DNA from: CAVXSP01 sp963724645
GTDB lineage: Bacteria > Acidobacteriota > Vicinamibacteria > Vicinamibacterales > SCN-69-37
Direction of reading: 5' to 3'
Assembly (NCBI GenBank): GCA_963724645.1
Contig: CAVRVJ010000003.1
Location: forward strand, 1,054,001 to 1,118,000
DNA length: 64,000 nucleotides
The notes under the pieces are model-generated. The model did no database searches, was not told the origin of the DNA, and was given only the letters and a program-made list of their open reading frames with translations. The position numbers were made by a program, and so were the translations under genes. This document shows, piece by piece, positions 19,362-31,759 of this stretch (position 1 is its first letter; each line of letters opens with the position of its first letter).

Positions 19362-19781
19362 ATGGGCGAATCACGTCGTCGGTCGTGGGTCCGTACGGGC
19401 GTTCTTTTTGGCATTGGATACGCCTTCGTCGGCATCGTGTTCGCTGTACCGGCCACTCATGCGCAGGCGTGGCGTTTGGCGGCGTGGGCGGTGAGTGCCA
19501 TTGGATACGCGACCCACATTGCATACGAGCGCGTTCGGCTGCAGAACGCACCTGCTTCGGCAGCCTTGCACGTCGCGTTCGCCGTGGCGCTTGGAGCCTT
19601 CGGGCTTGCTGTGGGCGCAAACATCCATTCACTGTCTGTCGAATCGACCAGCCAGCACCGACAGCTCTTGCTTCTCTCGCTCGGGATCTGGCCGGTCCTC
19701 ACGGCCGTTCCAGCGTTCGTTGTCGCGCTCGCCGCAAGCGTCGTTCTGTCGCGAGTGCTCGGGAGCGTCCAGGGCAAGTAG
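19362..19781 (+). CDS. Small hypothetical membrane protein (four predicted helices)
   Basis: 139 residues with hydrophobic spans at about 14-33, 40-55, 68-88 and 106-130, and short polar loops. No family was recognised. It lies alone between the repeat half-copy and the converging phosphatase gene, and no clear ribosome binding site is visible. It is probably real because the hydrophobic pattern is regular and strongly GC-biased in third positions. Confidence 0.55.
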   Translation: MGESRRRSWVRTGVLFGIGYAFVGIVFAVPATHAQAWRLAAWAVSAIGYATHIAYERVRLQNAPASAALHVAFAVALGAFGLAVGANIHSLSVESTSQHRQLLLLSLGIWPVLTAVPAFVVALAASVVLSRVLGSVQGK

Positions 19782-19857
19782 TGGAGTGGTGCGCGTGGCC
19801 CAGCATGCCGACGGCAGCCGCGTGGGCGATCGTAGCTTGGCCGACCAAACCCTCGAA

Positions 19858-20968
19858 TCACGTCCCGCGGTAAGAGAGCGCGAGCACCGTCAGATCGTCG
19901 CCTTGTCTTGCGCCCACGGTGAACTGCCGGACGGCCTCGAGGACGGCGCTCACCAGCGCTTCGGGGGCGAGATGGCGATTGGCCTCCACGCACGCGAGCA
20001 GCCGCGCTTCGCCGAATTCCGCTCCCGCAGCGCTCTCCGCTTCGGTAATGCCGTCGCTGAACGCGACGAGCAGATCGCCACTGTGAAGCTGCAGCGTCTC
20101 CTCTTCGAACTGCGCGGCGTCCAGGATGCCGAGCACCATCCCTCCGCGCCCGAGCCAGCGCGCGTCGGATCCGCCGACCAGCAACGGCGGGTTGTGACCG
20201 GCGTTGCTGTAGGTCAGCCGGCCATCGTTCGACAGGACGCCATACACCGCCGTCGCAAATCGGGCCGGTACTGGACGCCGGAGCATCGCGCGGTTGGCCC
20301 TGGCGAGTGTCGCGGCCGCGCCGGCCGTTTGACCGTGCACGGCGAGCACTGCCTGAATCGCCGCGCTCAGAAGCGACGCCGGTGGTCCTTTACCTGCCAC
20401 GTCGCCAAGGGAAAACGCGAATGCGCCGTCCGGCCGCGTGAAGTAGTCGAAGAAATCGCCGCCCACGTCACGACACGGCACCGACGCTGCCGCAATATCA
20501 AAACCCTGACCGGCAAACCGGCCGGCCGGCAGCAGGAACTGCTGCACCTCGGCGGCCGTCTTCAGATCTTTCTGGACGCGCCGCAGCAGAATGCTGCTGA
20601 AATCCCAAATGCGACGCTCCCAGGCGATGCGGTCGCCCTCGAGTGTGTACAGGATCACCATTGGAAGACGAAGGCGCGCGCCAGGGGCCGTTAACCGACC
20701 CGTGTCGTCCGTCGCATCGATTGTGGCCGTCAGCACCACACGATTCCCGGTCATGACCAAGTCCTGGTCTTCTATGCAGATGTCGGGAAAATCGGCGAAC
20801 AAGCGGTGCTCGGCGCGCTCGACGTCAGAATCGGCCCTGGATCGTCCCGAGCGTCGGGCTCTCGACGATGCAGTCCTCGAGGTAGTCGTCCACGAGCGTC
20901 GCCACGTCGCGCCTGGCGAACGCCGCCGTCCGCTTCGCAAACAATGCCGAAATGGCTTCAGGTGTCAT
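19858..20968 (-). CDS. SnoaL-like domain fused to SpoIIE/PP2C phosphatase (one frameshift)
   Basis: About 370 residues starting at the ATG at 20968 (MTPEAISALFAKRT). Residues 1-125 form a SnoaL/NTF2-like domain (ARRDVATLVDDYLEDCIVES, FADFPDICIEDQDLVM, DRIAWERRIWDFS). The catalytic part is a SpoIIE-type PP2C with DVGGDFFDYF, LGDVAGKGPPASLL, SNAGHNPPLL, FSDGITEA and GDDLTVLAL, covering the metal-binding aspartates. A missing base near 20835 splits the first domain; beyond it the frame is intact. Such phosphatases usually act on anti-anti-sigma proteins, but no partner-switch genes are in the window. The N-terminal sensor could bind a small ligand. Confidence 0.82.
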
Positions 20969-21031
20969 AACGGGACCTACGGGACGAGGGAATTATATCG
21001 AGTGCCTGGCGACCGCGACCTGGAGCCGTCC

Positions 21032-21113
21032 TCACTTTCTTGCAGCGGGCAATCCTGCCAAATCCCGCCAGAATGCTCGCGGTCGGGGGCGGTTTCCTGC
21101 TACGAGGAAGTGA
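21032..21113. repeat. 82-bp TCACTT...AAGTGA element, full copy (inverted orientation)
   Basis: Its reverse complement aligns over all 82 bases with the copy at 23788-23869, including GACCGCGAGCATTCT and TTGCCCGCT blocks. The two ends are imperfect inverted repeats (CACTTTCTTG / GAGGAAGTGA). It is an intergenic MITE- or REP-like element. Confidence 0.85.
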
Positions 21114-21117
21114 GGGT

Positions 21118-21513
21118 CTACGTCGATGAAGTCGGACGAGCAGCTTCGTCGGTCCATGCGACGCCGTCCGCCTGGTGACGCAGCTCAGTGTCAAGCAGTT
21201 GCGCCGCGTTGAGCCGCGGGACGTCAATCGTCCACTCGGCCACGTACTGCACATACACGGATCGCCGGCGCGGGTGATCGAGCAACAGGCGAACCGCGAC
21301 GTGGTCGCTCTCGAGCGGGCCAGGGGGCACGCCCATGCGCAGGCCTCGTTTGACGATGCGCCAGTCGCCCAGCTCAATGAATCGGCGATCGAGCCGTTCA
21401 GCGCGCCCGAGCCACATGACCGAGGCGTATTGCGCGATCGGGCAGACGAGCGCCAGGCCCAAGACTCGCCCGGTTTCGATATCGGAGATGACGAACGTGA
21501 GGACGTTGCTCAC
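21118..21513 (-). CDS. Hypothetical protein
   Basis: 131 residues from a GTG at 21513, with a GAGG site eight bases before it. The N-terminal strand-rich part (NVLTFVISDIETGRVLGLAL) and the helix LRMGVPPGPLESDHVAVRLL look folded. No family was recognised. Its 3' end abuts the repeat element at 21032-21113, so the last few codons may derive from repeat insertion. Confidence 0.5.
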   Translation of the reverse strand: MSNVLTFVISDIETGRVLGLALVCPIAQYASVMWLGRAERLDRRFIELGDWRIVKRGLRMGVPPGPLESDHVAVRLLLDHPRRRSVYVQYVAEWTIDVPRLNAAQLLDTELRHQADGVAWTDEAARPTSST

Positions 21514-21640
21514 TGTTCAGACCTCGTAACGTCGTCGACTCTGACAGAGAACTCCCCCTCATTTAAATTGCGAAATTCCCTGAGCCTGGTACTCGAACTC
21601 CTTACAGTGTGCAATCGCAACGATTACAGGTTTCGTCCGA

Positions 21641-21961
21641 GTGACTCTCGACGGTCAAACGTTCAGGCTGCCAGGGATGCGCCCTGACTCTGCCGACCAG
21701 CCCGCCCGCAGCTATTCTGCGTTCCTTGGGAAAGTGGATCGCCGCGCTCCATGCGACTCGGTAGAAATTCCCATAGCCAGCCCCAGGAACACGTGCCCCT
21801 ACTGTAACGGTCGAGCCGATCCCTCCCTTCAAGCTGCCTCGATTGGCGGCTGGGTGGACTATTTCCGGTGTGCCGTCTGCCACGCGGCGTGGAATGTGCC
21901 CATGGACAGGGACGACCCGGTCGAGATCGTCTCTTTGCCGTCAGCGCGGCCGAAGCTCTAG
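21641..21961 (+). CDS. Small zinc-ribbon hypothetical protein
   Basis: 106 residues from a GTG at 21641, or 94 from an ATG at 21677. Two CxxC pairs, NTCPYCNG and RCAVCHAAW, are spaced as in a zinc ribbon, and the C-terminal half includes FRCAVCHAAWNVP. No enzyme domain is visible. Neither start has a convincing ribosome binding site. Confidence 0.45.
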   Translation: MTLDGQTFRLPGMRPDSADQPARSYSAFLGKVDRRAPCDSVEIPIASPRNTCPYCNGRADPSLQAASIGGWVDYFRCAVCHAAWNVPMDRDDPVEIVSLPSARPKL

Positions 21962-22179
21962 CCCTTTCCGTCGCGGTTTTCGCGCCTTCCCGCTATGCCG
22001 GCAAATTGACCGGCAAGGACCTCGCGGAAGGCCCGTGGCGTCTCCGGATCGATCTCCTGGATGGAAACGCCGCGCGGACGGTCATGGTGCTGCTGCAAGT
22101 CGAGTAGGCTGAGCCCGAGCGAAGCATCATCAACCAACACTCCAAACACTGGCCGTTGCGCTGGACCTCGTCAGCCGTG

Positions 22180-22527
22180 TCAGGCGGCCCTCTCTCGAAA
22201 CTGCGTGTAGATCTTGACCGGTGCCGACTCAAAGTACTTCAGGAGTGCCGGACACAGCCAGCCCTCCATGTCGAGGGCCGGGCTGTAGTACCAGTTTCCG
22301 CCGTGCTCCGAACGCCGCCACTCGAGTTCAATTTCAAATCCCGGAAAAGGCCCAGCTGAAAACAGCAAGGTGAATCCAAGATCAGCACCCGGAACATTGC
22401 TCACTGCGCGGTCGATTATTCTGTCCATTCCTGAAACGAACGGTTCTTGCACGAGGTCCACAGTCGGGTCATCAAAAACCCACAGTCCGTTGAGCTTGTA
22501 CGGATGGATGGCAACGATCGAGTTCAT
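22180..22527 (-). CDS. DUF6717-like hypothetical protein
   Basis: 115 residues. The ATG has a GGAG site six bases upstream. Characteristic stretches are IHPYKLNGLWVFDDPTVDLV, EPFVSGMDRIIDRAV, FSAGPFPGFEIELEWRR and WYYSPALDMEGWLCPALLKYF. These recall the DUF6717 family of small bacterial proteins. The match is from memory and the function is unknown. Confidence 0.65.
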   Translation of the reverse strand: MNSIVAIHPYKLNGLWVFDDPTVDLVQEPFVSGMDRIIDRAVSNVPGADLGFTLLFSAGPFPGFEIELEWRRSEHGGNWYYSPALDMEGWLCPALLKYFESAPVKIYTQFRERAA

Positions 22528-23016
22528 TTATTGCTCCGCGCAACCGAAGTTGGTCCCAGGCACTGACCGGTGGCGGGCCGCTACCCTGTGGCCTCAAACC
22601 GTGCCCGTGGATCCTCCAAGCTCGCCAAGAATGCGCGAGCAGCACGCGATTGTCCAGTTATCGATGATGCCTCGGCAGGCGCCGCGTGCCGTGCACGAAT
22701 GTCACCACGAAGCGCGGGTGCTCCCGTGCAGCCCGCTCCCGTGCAACCCTCTCATCCTCGGCCGCGCGGTCGGCAGCACGACCGCGAGTATGCCTGAACG
22801 CTTGGGGAGATTCGACAAACGATCGCCGCTCGTCAGCGAAGTCACCGCCCGGTATGATCCGCACCGTGCCGCGCGCCATGCTTCGCTTCGTCACCGTGAT
22901 CGGGTCGTGGTCAGTGCTGTGTCTGCAGACTGCACGCTGGGCGCCCATCCCGCAGTCGCGCTTGTCGCGGCAGCCCTCGCCGACGATCTCCCGCCGATAC
23001 TGCACGAGGTGAATCC
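22528..23016. other. 489-bp stretch without a supported gene
   Basis: Both strands carry only short open frames with Arg/Ser-rich compositions typical of shadow reading. A small plus-strand frame starting at about 22878 (LRFVTVIGSWSVLCLQT) looks like the start of a signal peptide but has no continuing domain. No repeat family was found here. Confidence 0.4.
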
Positions 23017-23622
23017 ATGCGTTTGTGCTGGATGGTCATATCTCTCGTCCTCGGCGGCGCAACGGTCGCGGCCGCACAGGAGGTAGCGGTCGGCGTCAAA
23101 GGAGGAGTCAACTTCGCGAACGTGCAATACGAAGGAGAGGATGCCAACGTGACTCTCGACCACGGGATTGGGTTCGTGGGCGGGTTGTTCGTGATCTGGC
23201 CGGCAGACACGGGTCTTGCGCTGCAGCTCGAGGCGCTCTACAGCCAGAAGGGCGCAACCTTCGACCAAGGGGGCTTCAAGGGGAACGTCGAGATGGACTT
23301 TTTCGACGTGCCAATCCTGCTGCATGTGTCGAGCGCACGCAACGGGCTGGCGTCATTCCACGCGTTCGGTGGTCCGTCAGTCGGCTTCCGCGTGGGCACA
23401 CGGTCAGCACTGTCCATCGAGGTCGACTCCTTCCGGGTAAACATCAGCGACAAGATCAAGCGCATGGACGTCGGCCTCGTCGCCGGCGCGGGCGTAGACG
23501 TGGGCCGGTTCACCATCGACGGACGCTACACCTGGGGCTTGACGGAGCTGAACGACGATCCGGGTGAAGAGGTCACGATCAAGAATCGCGTGTTTTCGGT
23601 GATGGCCGGCGTCAGGTTCTGA
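23017..23622 (+). CDS. Outer-membrane beta-barrel protein (porin-like, PorT family)
   Basis: 201 residues with a signal peptide (CWMVISLVLGGATVAAAQ). The mature part alternates short polar turns with amphipathic strands (EVAVGVKGGVNFANV, GLALQLEALYSQKG, VGLVAGAGVDVG) and ends with the aromatic-terminated strand NRVFSVMAGVRF. This is typical of eight-stranded barrels recognised by the BAM complex. Its role is unknown. Confidence 0.85.
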   Translation: MRLCWMVISLVLGGATVAAAQEVAVGVKGGVNFANVQYEGEDANVTLDHGIGFVGGLFVIWPADTGLALQLEALYSQKGATFDQGGFKGNVEMDFFDVPILLHVSSARNGLASFHAFGGPSVGFRVGTRSALSIEVDSFRVNISDKIKRMDVGLVAGAGVDVGRFTIDGRYTWGLTELNDDPGEEVTIKNRVFSVMAGVRF

Positions 23623-23675
23623 GCAGACCGCCTTTGTAACGATGTGGCGTTCCGACGCCGGCCCTCTTTAGTGCT

Positions 23676-23762
23676 TGGTGCGAAAGGGGGGAGTCGAACC
23701 CCCAAGGCCTTTCGGCCACCGGATCCTAAGTCCGGCGCGTCTGCCAGTTCCGCCACTTTCGC
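23676..23762 (-). tRNA. tRNA-Leu (anticodon UAG)
   Basis: The reverse strand folds as a class II tRNA. The acceptor stem is GCGAAAG / CTTTCGC, the anticodon loop is CTTAGGA within CCGGA/TCCGG arms, there is a long variable arm, and the T arm is GGGGG TTCGACT CCCCC. The loop gives anticodon UAG, which reads CUN leucine codons. The encoded 3' end continues as ACCA, so CCA is templated. Confidence 0.95.
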
Positions 23763-23775
23763 ATTTGGCGCAGAG

Positions 23776-23878
23776 CTAGGGCCGTTCTCACTTCCTCGTA
23801 GGAGGAAATCGCCTCGAACCGCGAGCATTCTAGCGGGATTCAGCAGAGTTGCCCGCTACAGGAAAGTGACGGCCCTAG
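23776..23878. repeat. 82-bp TCACTT...AAGTGA element, best copy with flanking inverted repeats
   Basis: The core at 23788-23869 is TCACTTCCTCGTAG ... CTACAGGAAAGTGA. Just outside, CTAGGGCCG and CGGCCCTAG form a further inverted pair, giving an element of about 103 bases with paired ends. It lies 14 bases upstream of the tRNA-Leu 5' end and downstream of the vWA operon. It carries no open frame of its own. Confidence 0.85.
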
Positions 23879-23910
23879 GGTAGCATCGCCGCGCACCGCA
23901 CCTCCCACCA

Positions 23911-24591
23911 TTACCTTTGAGCGTGCAGGTCATCCATGATCAGGGCAACCATCGGACCGGGGTTGCGTTGCCTGGGGTCGGGAGGACGATCGAGCAGCCG
24001 CCGCCCCCCGGTCGCGGTCGTCATTTGACCAATCAACTCCGCCGGATCGAGCGCCTCGGTCGACCGGGCCATGAACACCGAACTGGGGCCCTCGACCACT
24101 GCGTGAATCGAGACGTGAAGACGCTTCGCGTGGTCGATGACTTCGTCCAGCCCGTGCACGTTCGCGCTGGCCCTGCCATCGGAAAACAGCACCACCGCCG
24201 GGCGGCCGGCCGGGTCACCGGCCGCCTCCGTCACGGCCTCATCGACGGCGTCCCAGATTGGCGACGGCCCCAGACGATCCGCGTCCGGCAATTGCAGCAG
24301 CATGCGCACGCTCGCCGACAGTGCGCGGCGATCGGCGGTGAGGGGCCCCAAACGCGGCCGCCCTGCGATCACGCCGACCGCAGCGCGATCGGCCGGTTTC
24401 AATCCTTGAAGAAACGCGTTGAACACCTGGGCAAAGCGCTGGTCGATCGGCATCGGCATCCGCGTGACGCTGGCCGTCACATCCAGCAGCAGGACGACGG
24501 TCAGGCCCGCCGGTTCCGTGGAACGGTCCTGGCCAGCAACGCCGGTCATGGCGCCAAAGGCGACGACCGCCGCCAGTACCCGGCCCTTCAT
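23911..24591 (-). CDS. Exported von Willebrand A domain protein
   Basis: 226 residues with a signal peptide (VLAAVVAFGAMTGVAG). The domain begins at LTVVLLLDVTASVTRMPM, a MIDAS-type DxTxS metal site, and continues with strands VGVIAGRP, AVVLFSDGRAS and VSIHAVVEG. Its ATG overlaps the previous gene's stop by four bases (ATGA), so the two vWA genes are translated together. A role in surface or envelope complexes is likely but unknown. Confidence 0.8.
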   Translation of the reverse strand: MKGRVLAAVVAFGAMTGVAGQDRSTEPAGLTVVLLLDVTASVTRMPMPIDQRFAQVFNAFLQGLKPADRAAVGVIAGRPRLGPLTADRRALSASVRMLLQLPDADRLGPSPIWDAVDEAVTEAAGDPAGRPAVVLFSDGRASANVHGLDEVIDHAKRLHVSIHAVVEGPSSVFMARSTEALDPAELIGQMTTATGGRRLLDRPPDPRQRNPGPMVALIMDDLHAQR

Positions 24592-25640
24592 CGATCCACC
24601 GCCACATAGCTCTTCCGCGCGCGCGCCGTGAGTCCGGCGCGGGTCAACCGCACCTCCAGTGGATGGATCCTGCCATCGAGCGCCACCGGCGTGAATCCAA
24701 GCGCGTACTGATGATGCAGCTCGGTTGCCACTTCATTGAACGCCGCGGTGAGGTCTTCGTTCTTCTTCAACTCGAAGTGGCCGCCGCCCGATTCATCGGA
24801 CAGCTTCACGAGCCCGCCCGACAGGCCCGGCCCTTCCATCCCAATCGCGTAGACCATGAACTCGGCTTCGAGCGAGAGTCTTTCCACATCCAGGTAGCTC
24901 GCGCAGCGCGTGGTCGGGGACGGCTGAGAAAGCTGACGGCCGGCGCCCTGAACGAACGACCGCCGTGCGGAGCCAACAGTCATCGTTCGAACGACAGGTG
25001 CATCCATTCCGGACGATGAACGCTTTTCAAGCCGGACGACACGGTTCCCGCCATCAGACGGCGCGCTCGCCTCAGGGCCGGGCTCCGAGCCGATGAGCCT
25101 CGGGCATCCCGTGTCGATGCCGTCGGTCAGCGTCAACACGACGCGGCGGCCCGGTTCGGCGGCGATCGAGCTCATCGCGGCGCGCATGGCCGCCCAGAGC
25201 GGCGTGTTGCCGCCGGGCCACACCTCCTCGCGCAGAATGCGTCCCAGAATTGCCTTGTCGGCGGTCAGCCAGGGGCTCAAGGCCAGCTCGTCGCCGAACG
25301 TGCCGATGCGCACGCGATCTTCCGGCAGCAGCGCATCGACGAAGTGCAGGGCGGCGTCGCGGACACGCACGTGCTCGCCGAACATGCTTGTGCTCATGTC
25401 GAGCATCAGCGCCAGCGTCGCGGGCATGACGTCGTTCGAAAAGGTGGTGATCGTCGCGGGCTGGCCATCGTCGAATACCTGAAAGTCGGCCTTGGTCAGG
25501 CCCGGCACCAGATGGCCCTCGCGATCGTGCACGGTCGCGTAGACCGAGACTGTCTGGGCGCCGGCGCGAAAGACGGGCTGCTGCGCAGAGACCAGGCCTG
25601 TGGCAGCGGCGAGGGCGATCGCAACAATCGCGCGGCGCAT
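24588..25640 (-). CDS. VWFA-related acidobacterial exported protein
   Basis: About 350 residues from the ATG at 25640 (MRRAIVAIALAAATG, a signal peptide); longer frames start upstream but overlap the trigger-factor promoter region. The domain starts AQTVSVYATVHDREGHLV, then VFDDGQPATI, LALMLDMSTSMFG (MIDAS DxSxS), VVLTLTDGIDTG and QYALGFTPV. This is the composite pattern of the VWFA-related family that is very frequent in Acidobacteriota. It is translationally coupled to the next vWA gene. Confidence 0.85.
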   Translation of the reverse strand: MRRAIVAIALAAATGLVSAQQPVFRAGAQTVSVYATVHDREGHLVPGLTKADFQVFDDGQPATITTFSNDVMPATLALMLDMSTSMFGEHVRVRDAALHFVDALLPEDRVRIGTFGDELALSPWLTADKAILGRILREEVWPGGNTPLWAAMRAAMSSIAAEPGRRVVLTLTDGIDTGCPRLIGSEPGPEASAPSDGGNRVVRLEKRSSSGMDAPVVRTMTVGSARRSFVQGAGRQLSQPSPTTRCASYLDVERLSLEAEFMVYAIGMEGPGLSGGLVKLSDESGGGHFELKKNEDLTAAFNEVATELHHQYALGFTPVALDGRIHPLEVRLTRAGLTARARKSYVAVDR

Positions 25641-25686
25641 GGGCGACTCGAGTCTAACGCGCTTCAGGCCTGACATAATGATTCTG

Positions 25687-27017
25687 ATGAAAACCGAGTT
25701 CACCGAAGTCTCCGAGACCCGCAAGAACCTGTCGTTCGAGGTGCCGTCCGATGTCGTGAAGGCCGAGATCGAGCGTGTCGCCAGAGGCTACAGCCGGACG
25801 GCGCGTGTCCCCGGCTTCAGACAAGGCAAGGTGCCGGCCACCGTCGTCAAGCAACGCTACAAGGATCAGATTCTGTACGACGTGGCGCAGGACCTCATTC
25901 CGCGCGTCGTGCACGATGCCCTGCACGAGCGCGGGCTCGAGCCGGTCGCGACGCCCGACATCAGGGACGTCGTGCATCGAGGAAGGTCAGCCGCTGACCT
26001 TCGTGGCGGATTTCGAAACGGTGCCACCGATCGATCCGGGCGAATACGCCGGGTCTGACGGTCCGCAAGCCGCCTGCGGTGCTCGAAGTCGGGCGCAGTC
26101 GACCAGGCGCTCGAGCGGCTCCAGCAGCGCGCCGCGCGCTGGCATCCCGTCGAGGATCGTCCCGCGGCGCGCTGGCGACACGCTGCTGCTGGACCTCACG
26201 CGCACGCGGCGTACCAGCGTCATCGAGATCCCCGGCGAGGGACGCCCGGCGAAGGGAGGGATCGACGACAAGCCGGAGGCGCTGCAGAACGTCACAGTCG
26301 AGCTTGGCGCGCCCAACAACCCGCCCGGATTCGACGAGCACCTGACCGGCGCATCGGCCGGCGACGCGCGCTCGTTCACGGTCACGTATCCGGCCGACTA
26401 CGAGATGGCCGAACTGGCAGGCGCCACGGTCGACTACGACGTCACGATCAAGGGCGTCCGGCGCAAGGAACTGCTGCCGCTCGACGACGAGTTCGCGAAG
26501 GAAGTGAGCGAGCTCGGACACGCTCGAGGAACTCCGCCAGCGCATCAGGGAGGATCTGCAGCACGAAGCGGAGCACGAAGCCGATCACCAGGTGCGGCAC
26601 GAACTGCTCCAGCAGCTCTCCGGCCGGATGAAGCACGCGCCCGAGGTACTCGTCGATCGCGAAGTCGATCGGCGGCTGGAAGAACTCGTGCGCCGGCTGA
26701 TGGAGCAGGGCGTCGATCCGATGAAGGCGAACATCGACTGGCAGCAGTTTCGCGAGGGGCAGCGCCAGCCGGCGGCCGAAACCGTCAAGAGCACGCTCGT
26801 GCTCGACGAGATCGCGCGCCGGGAGCAGATCGAGGCGGACGGACGAGCGACCTCGACAGGGAGATCGAGCGCTTCGCCGAGCGCTCGGGGCGCACGCCGC
26901 CGGCGGTACGGGCGGCGCTCGAAAAAGAGGATGGCGGCCTCGATCGGCATCCGCGCCGGGATCCGCCGCGAAAAGACCATGAACTGGCTGATCGAGAAGG
27001 CGAACATCATTCGTTAG
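25687..27017 (+). CDS. tig: Trigger factor (ribosome-associated chaperone; about seven frameshifts)
   Basis: About 443 residues when frames are joined near 25978, 26052, 26087, 26165, 26517, 26852 and 26961. The N-terminal ribosome-binding domain is clear: TEFTEVSETRKNLSFEVP, then RTARVPGFRQGKVPATVVKQ. The C-terminal half shows GDTLLLDL, GFDEHLTGASAGD and DYDVTIKGVRRKELLPLDDE of the PPIase domain and a helical C-terminal arm ending MNWLIEKANIIR. Most joins need an extra base removed. A chaperone gene lying directly before clpP and clpX is the classic bacterial order, and the damage is unlikely to be biological. The start at 25687 matches the family N-terminus; an ATG at 25678 is an alternative. 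Confidence 0.92.
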
Positions 27018-27062
27018 GTCTCAAGCCCCAGGCCTCGTGCCCCAGCTTCACGCGCCAGGGCC
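27018..27062. repeat. Short GC-rich palindromic words after trigger factor
   Basis: The words CAAGCCCCAGGCCTCGTGCC and CGCGCCAGGGCC recall the arms of the element at 8956-9052. Only a partial copy is present here. Confidence 0.3.
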
Positions 27063-27171
27063 CGGTTCACGGCAGCACGCCCGCGGCACGTAGACCGTCA
27101 CACTCGCTGAACACGTTCACGCATTTGCACCGGCACCTGGGTCCCCGAAGCGCAGGGCCTATACTTTGTCT

Positions 27172-27771
27172 ATGTCCAACTACTCCCAACTCGTCCCCAT
27201 GGTCGTCGAGCAGACGAACCGCGGCGAGCGCGCCTACGACATCTTCTCGCGTCTGCTGAAGGACAGCATCGTCTTCATCGGCACGCCGATTGACGACGGC
27301 GTCGCGAACCTGGTGATCGCGCAGATGTTGTTTCTCGAAGCAGAGGATCCCGACCGGGACATCCTCGTCTACTTGAACAGCCCGGGCGGTTCGATCACGG
27401 CCGGTCTGGCCATCTACGACACCATGCAGTTCATCAAGCCGGACGTGCAGACCTACTGCATCGGCCAGGCGGCATCGATCGCGGCGGTGCTGCTCGCGGC
27501 GGGGGCGAAGGGCAAGCGCTACTCGCTGCCGAACTCGCGCATCCTGATCCATCAGCCCTGGATGTCCGGCCTGGGGGGCCAGGCGAGCGACATCGACATT
27601 CACGCCAAGGAAATTCTGCGCATGCGCGAGATGTTGAATGAAATCCTGGCCAAGCACACGGGCCAGGCCGTGACGCGGATTCAGGATGACACCGACCGGG
27701 ACTACATCATGGGCCCGGTGCAGGCGAAGGATTACGGTATTATTGATGACGTCTTGACCAGGCGAGCGTAG
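27172..27771 (+). CDS. clpP: ATP-dependent Clp protease proteolytic subunit
   Basis: 199 residues, the normal size. The catalytic triad is S102 (in CIGQAASIAAVLL), H127 (in ILIHQPW) and D177 (in DTDRDYIMGP). It forms the tetradecameric peptidase barrel in the cytosol that ClpX feeds. An in-frame TTG two codons upstream is a possible but less likely start. The gene is intact even though both neighbours carry frameshifts. Confidence 0.97.
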   Translation: MSNYSQLVPMVVEQTNRGERAYDIFSRLLKDSIVFIGTPIDDGVANLVIAQMLFLEAEDPDRDILVYLNSPGGSITAGLAIYDTMQFIKPDVQTYCIGQAASIAAVLLAAGAKGKRYSLPNSRILIHQPWMSGLGGQASDIDIHAKEILRMREMLNEILAKHTGQAVTRIQDDTDRDYIMGPVQAKDYGIIDDVLTRRA

Positions 27772-27825
27772 TGGCTATAGAGAGGTCCGCCGCGGCCGAT
27801 AATCTGGACGGTTCGATGGTCGCGG

Positions 27826-27905
27826 GCAGGTGGCAGCGAGCGAGCCACGTGAGCGGAGCGGGGACACGGGGTCCCCGCGAGCGAGCGTGCGAGGGGGTTC
27901 GGGGG
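27826..27905. repeat. GC-rich intergenic repeat, GGGGCCCC family
   Basis: Between clpP and clpX lie the words GCGAGCGAGCCACGTG, GAGCGGGGACACGGGG and TCCCCGCGAGCGAGCG, partly self-complementary. The pattern AGCGGGG...GGGG(T/C)CCCCGCGAGC matches the copy at 59196-59250. Confidence 0.55.
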
Positions 27906-27925
27906 GCACAGTCCTCCGGAAGACA

Positions 27926-29171
<1,246 letters not shown>

Positions 29172-29176
29172 AATTA

Positions 29177-29249
29177 CAGGGTGAGAGGGTAAAAAGCGCG
29201 AGAGGGTGAAATTCCTCACCCTCTTAGACTTTTGTCCTTTCACCCTTTG
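29177..29249. repeat. Palindromic hairpin between clpX and lon
   Basis: Outer arms AGGGTGAGAGGG and the complementary CCTTTCACCCT enclose an inner perfect stem, GAGGGTGA at 29203-29210 paired with TCACCCTC at 29217-29224, with a six-base loop. The inner hairpin is followed by a mixed T-rich stretch (TTAGACTTTTG). It may attenuate transcription from clpX into lon or be a REP-like element. Confidence 0.6.
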
Positions 29250-29260
29250 TCACATTCAAT

Positions 29261-31636
<2,376 letters not shown>

Positions 31637-31660
31637 GCATTGAGTAATTGAGTAAATGAG

Positions 31661-31701
31661 GCCGGGCGTCCTTTTGCGAGATTCGTAAGAAAACGCCCGG
31701 C
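31661..31701 (+). terminator. Probable terminator hairpin after lon
   Basis: A nine-base perfect stem GCCGGGCGT / ACGCCCGGC encloses a loop rich in T and A (CTTTTGCGAG ... AAGAAA) that can pair further. It lies 25 bases after the lon stop codon. There is no long T-run directly behind the stem, so termination efficiency is uncertain. Confidence 0.5.
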
Positions 31702-31759
31702 AGCATTTGTCCCGGACTCCAGCCGGGCCCCACCGAACCACAAGTCCGGCACGACGGGC

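Noticed and set aside
21868..22107. Plus-strand 79-codon frame ending in a strand-rich segment (WRLRIDLLDGN)
   Set aside because: The final part looks folded, but the first half is out-of-frame reading of the zinc-ribbon gene and no start signal is seen. It could be a remnant, not enough to call.
22658..23005. Minus-strand 115-codon frame
   Set aside because: No ribosome binding site, Arg-rich shadow composition and no recognisable domain.
20958..23883. Short frames coding the phrase TASILAGF
   Set aside because: They arise from reading through the 82-bp repeat copies and are not genes.
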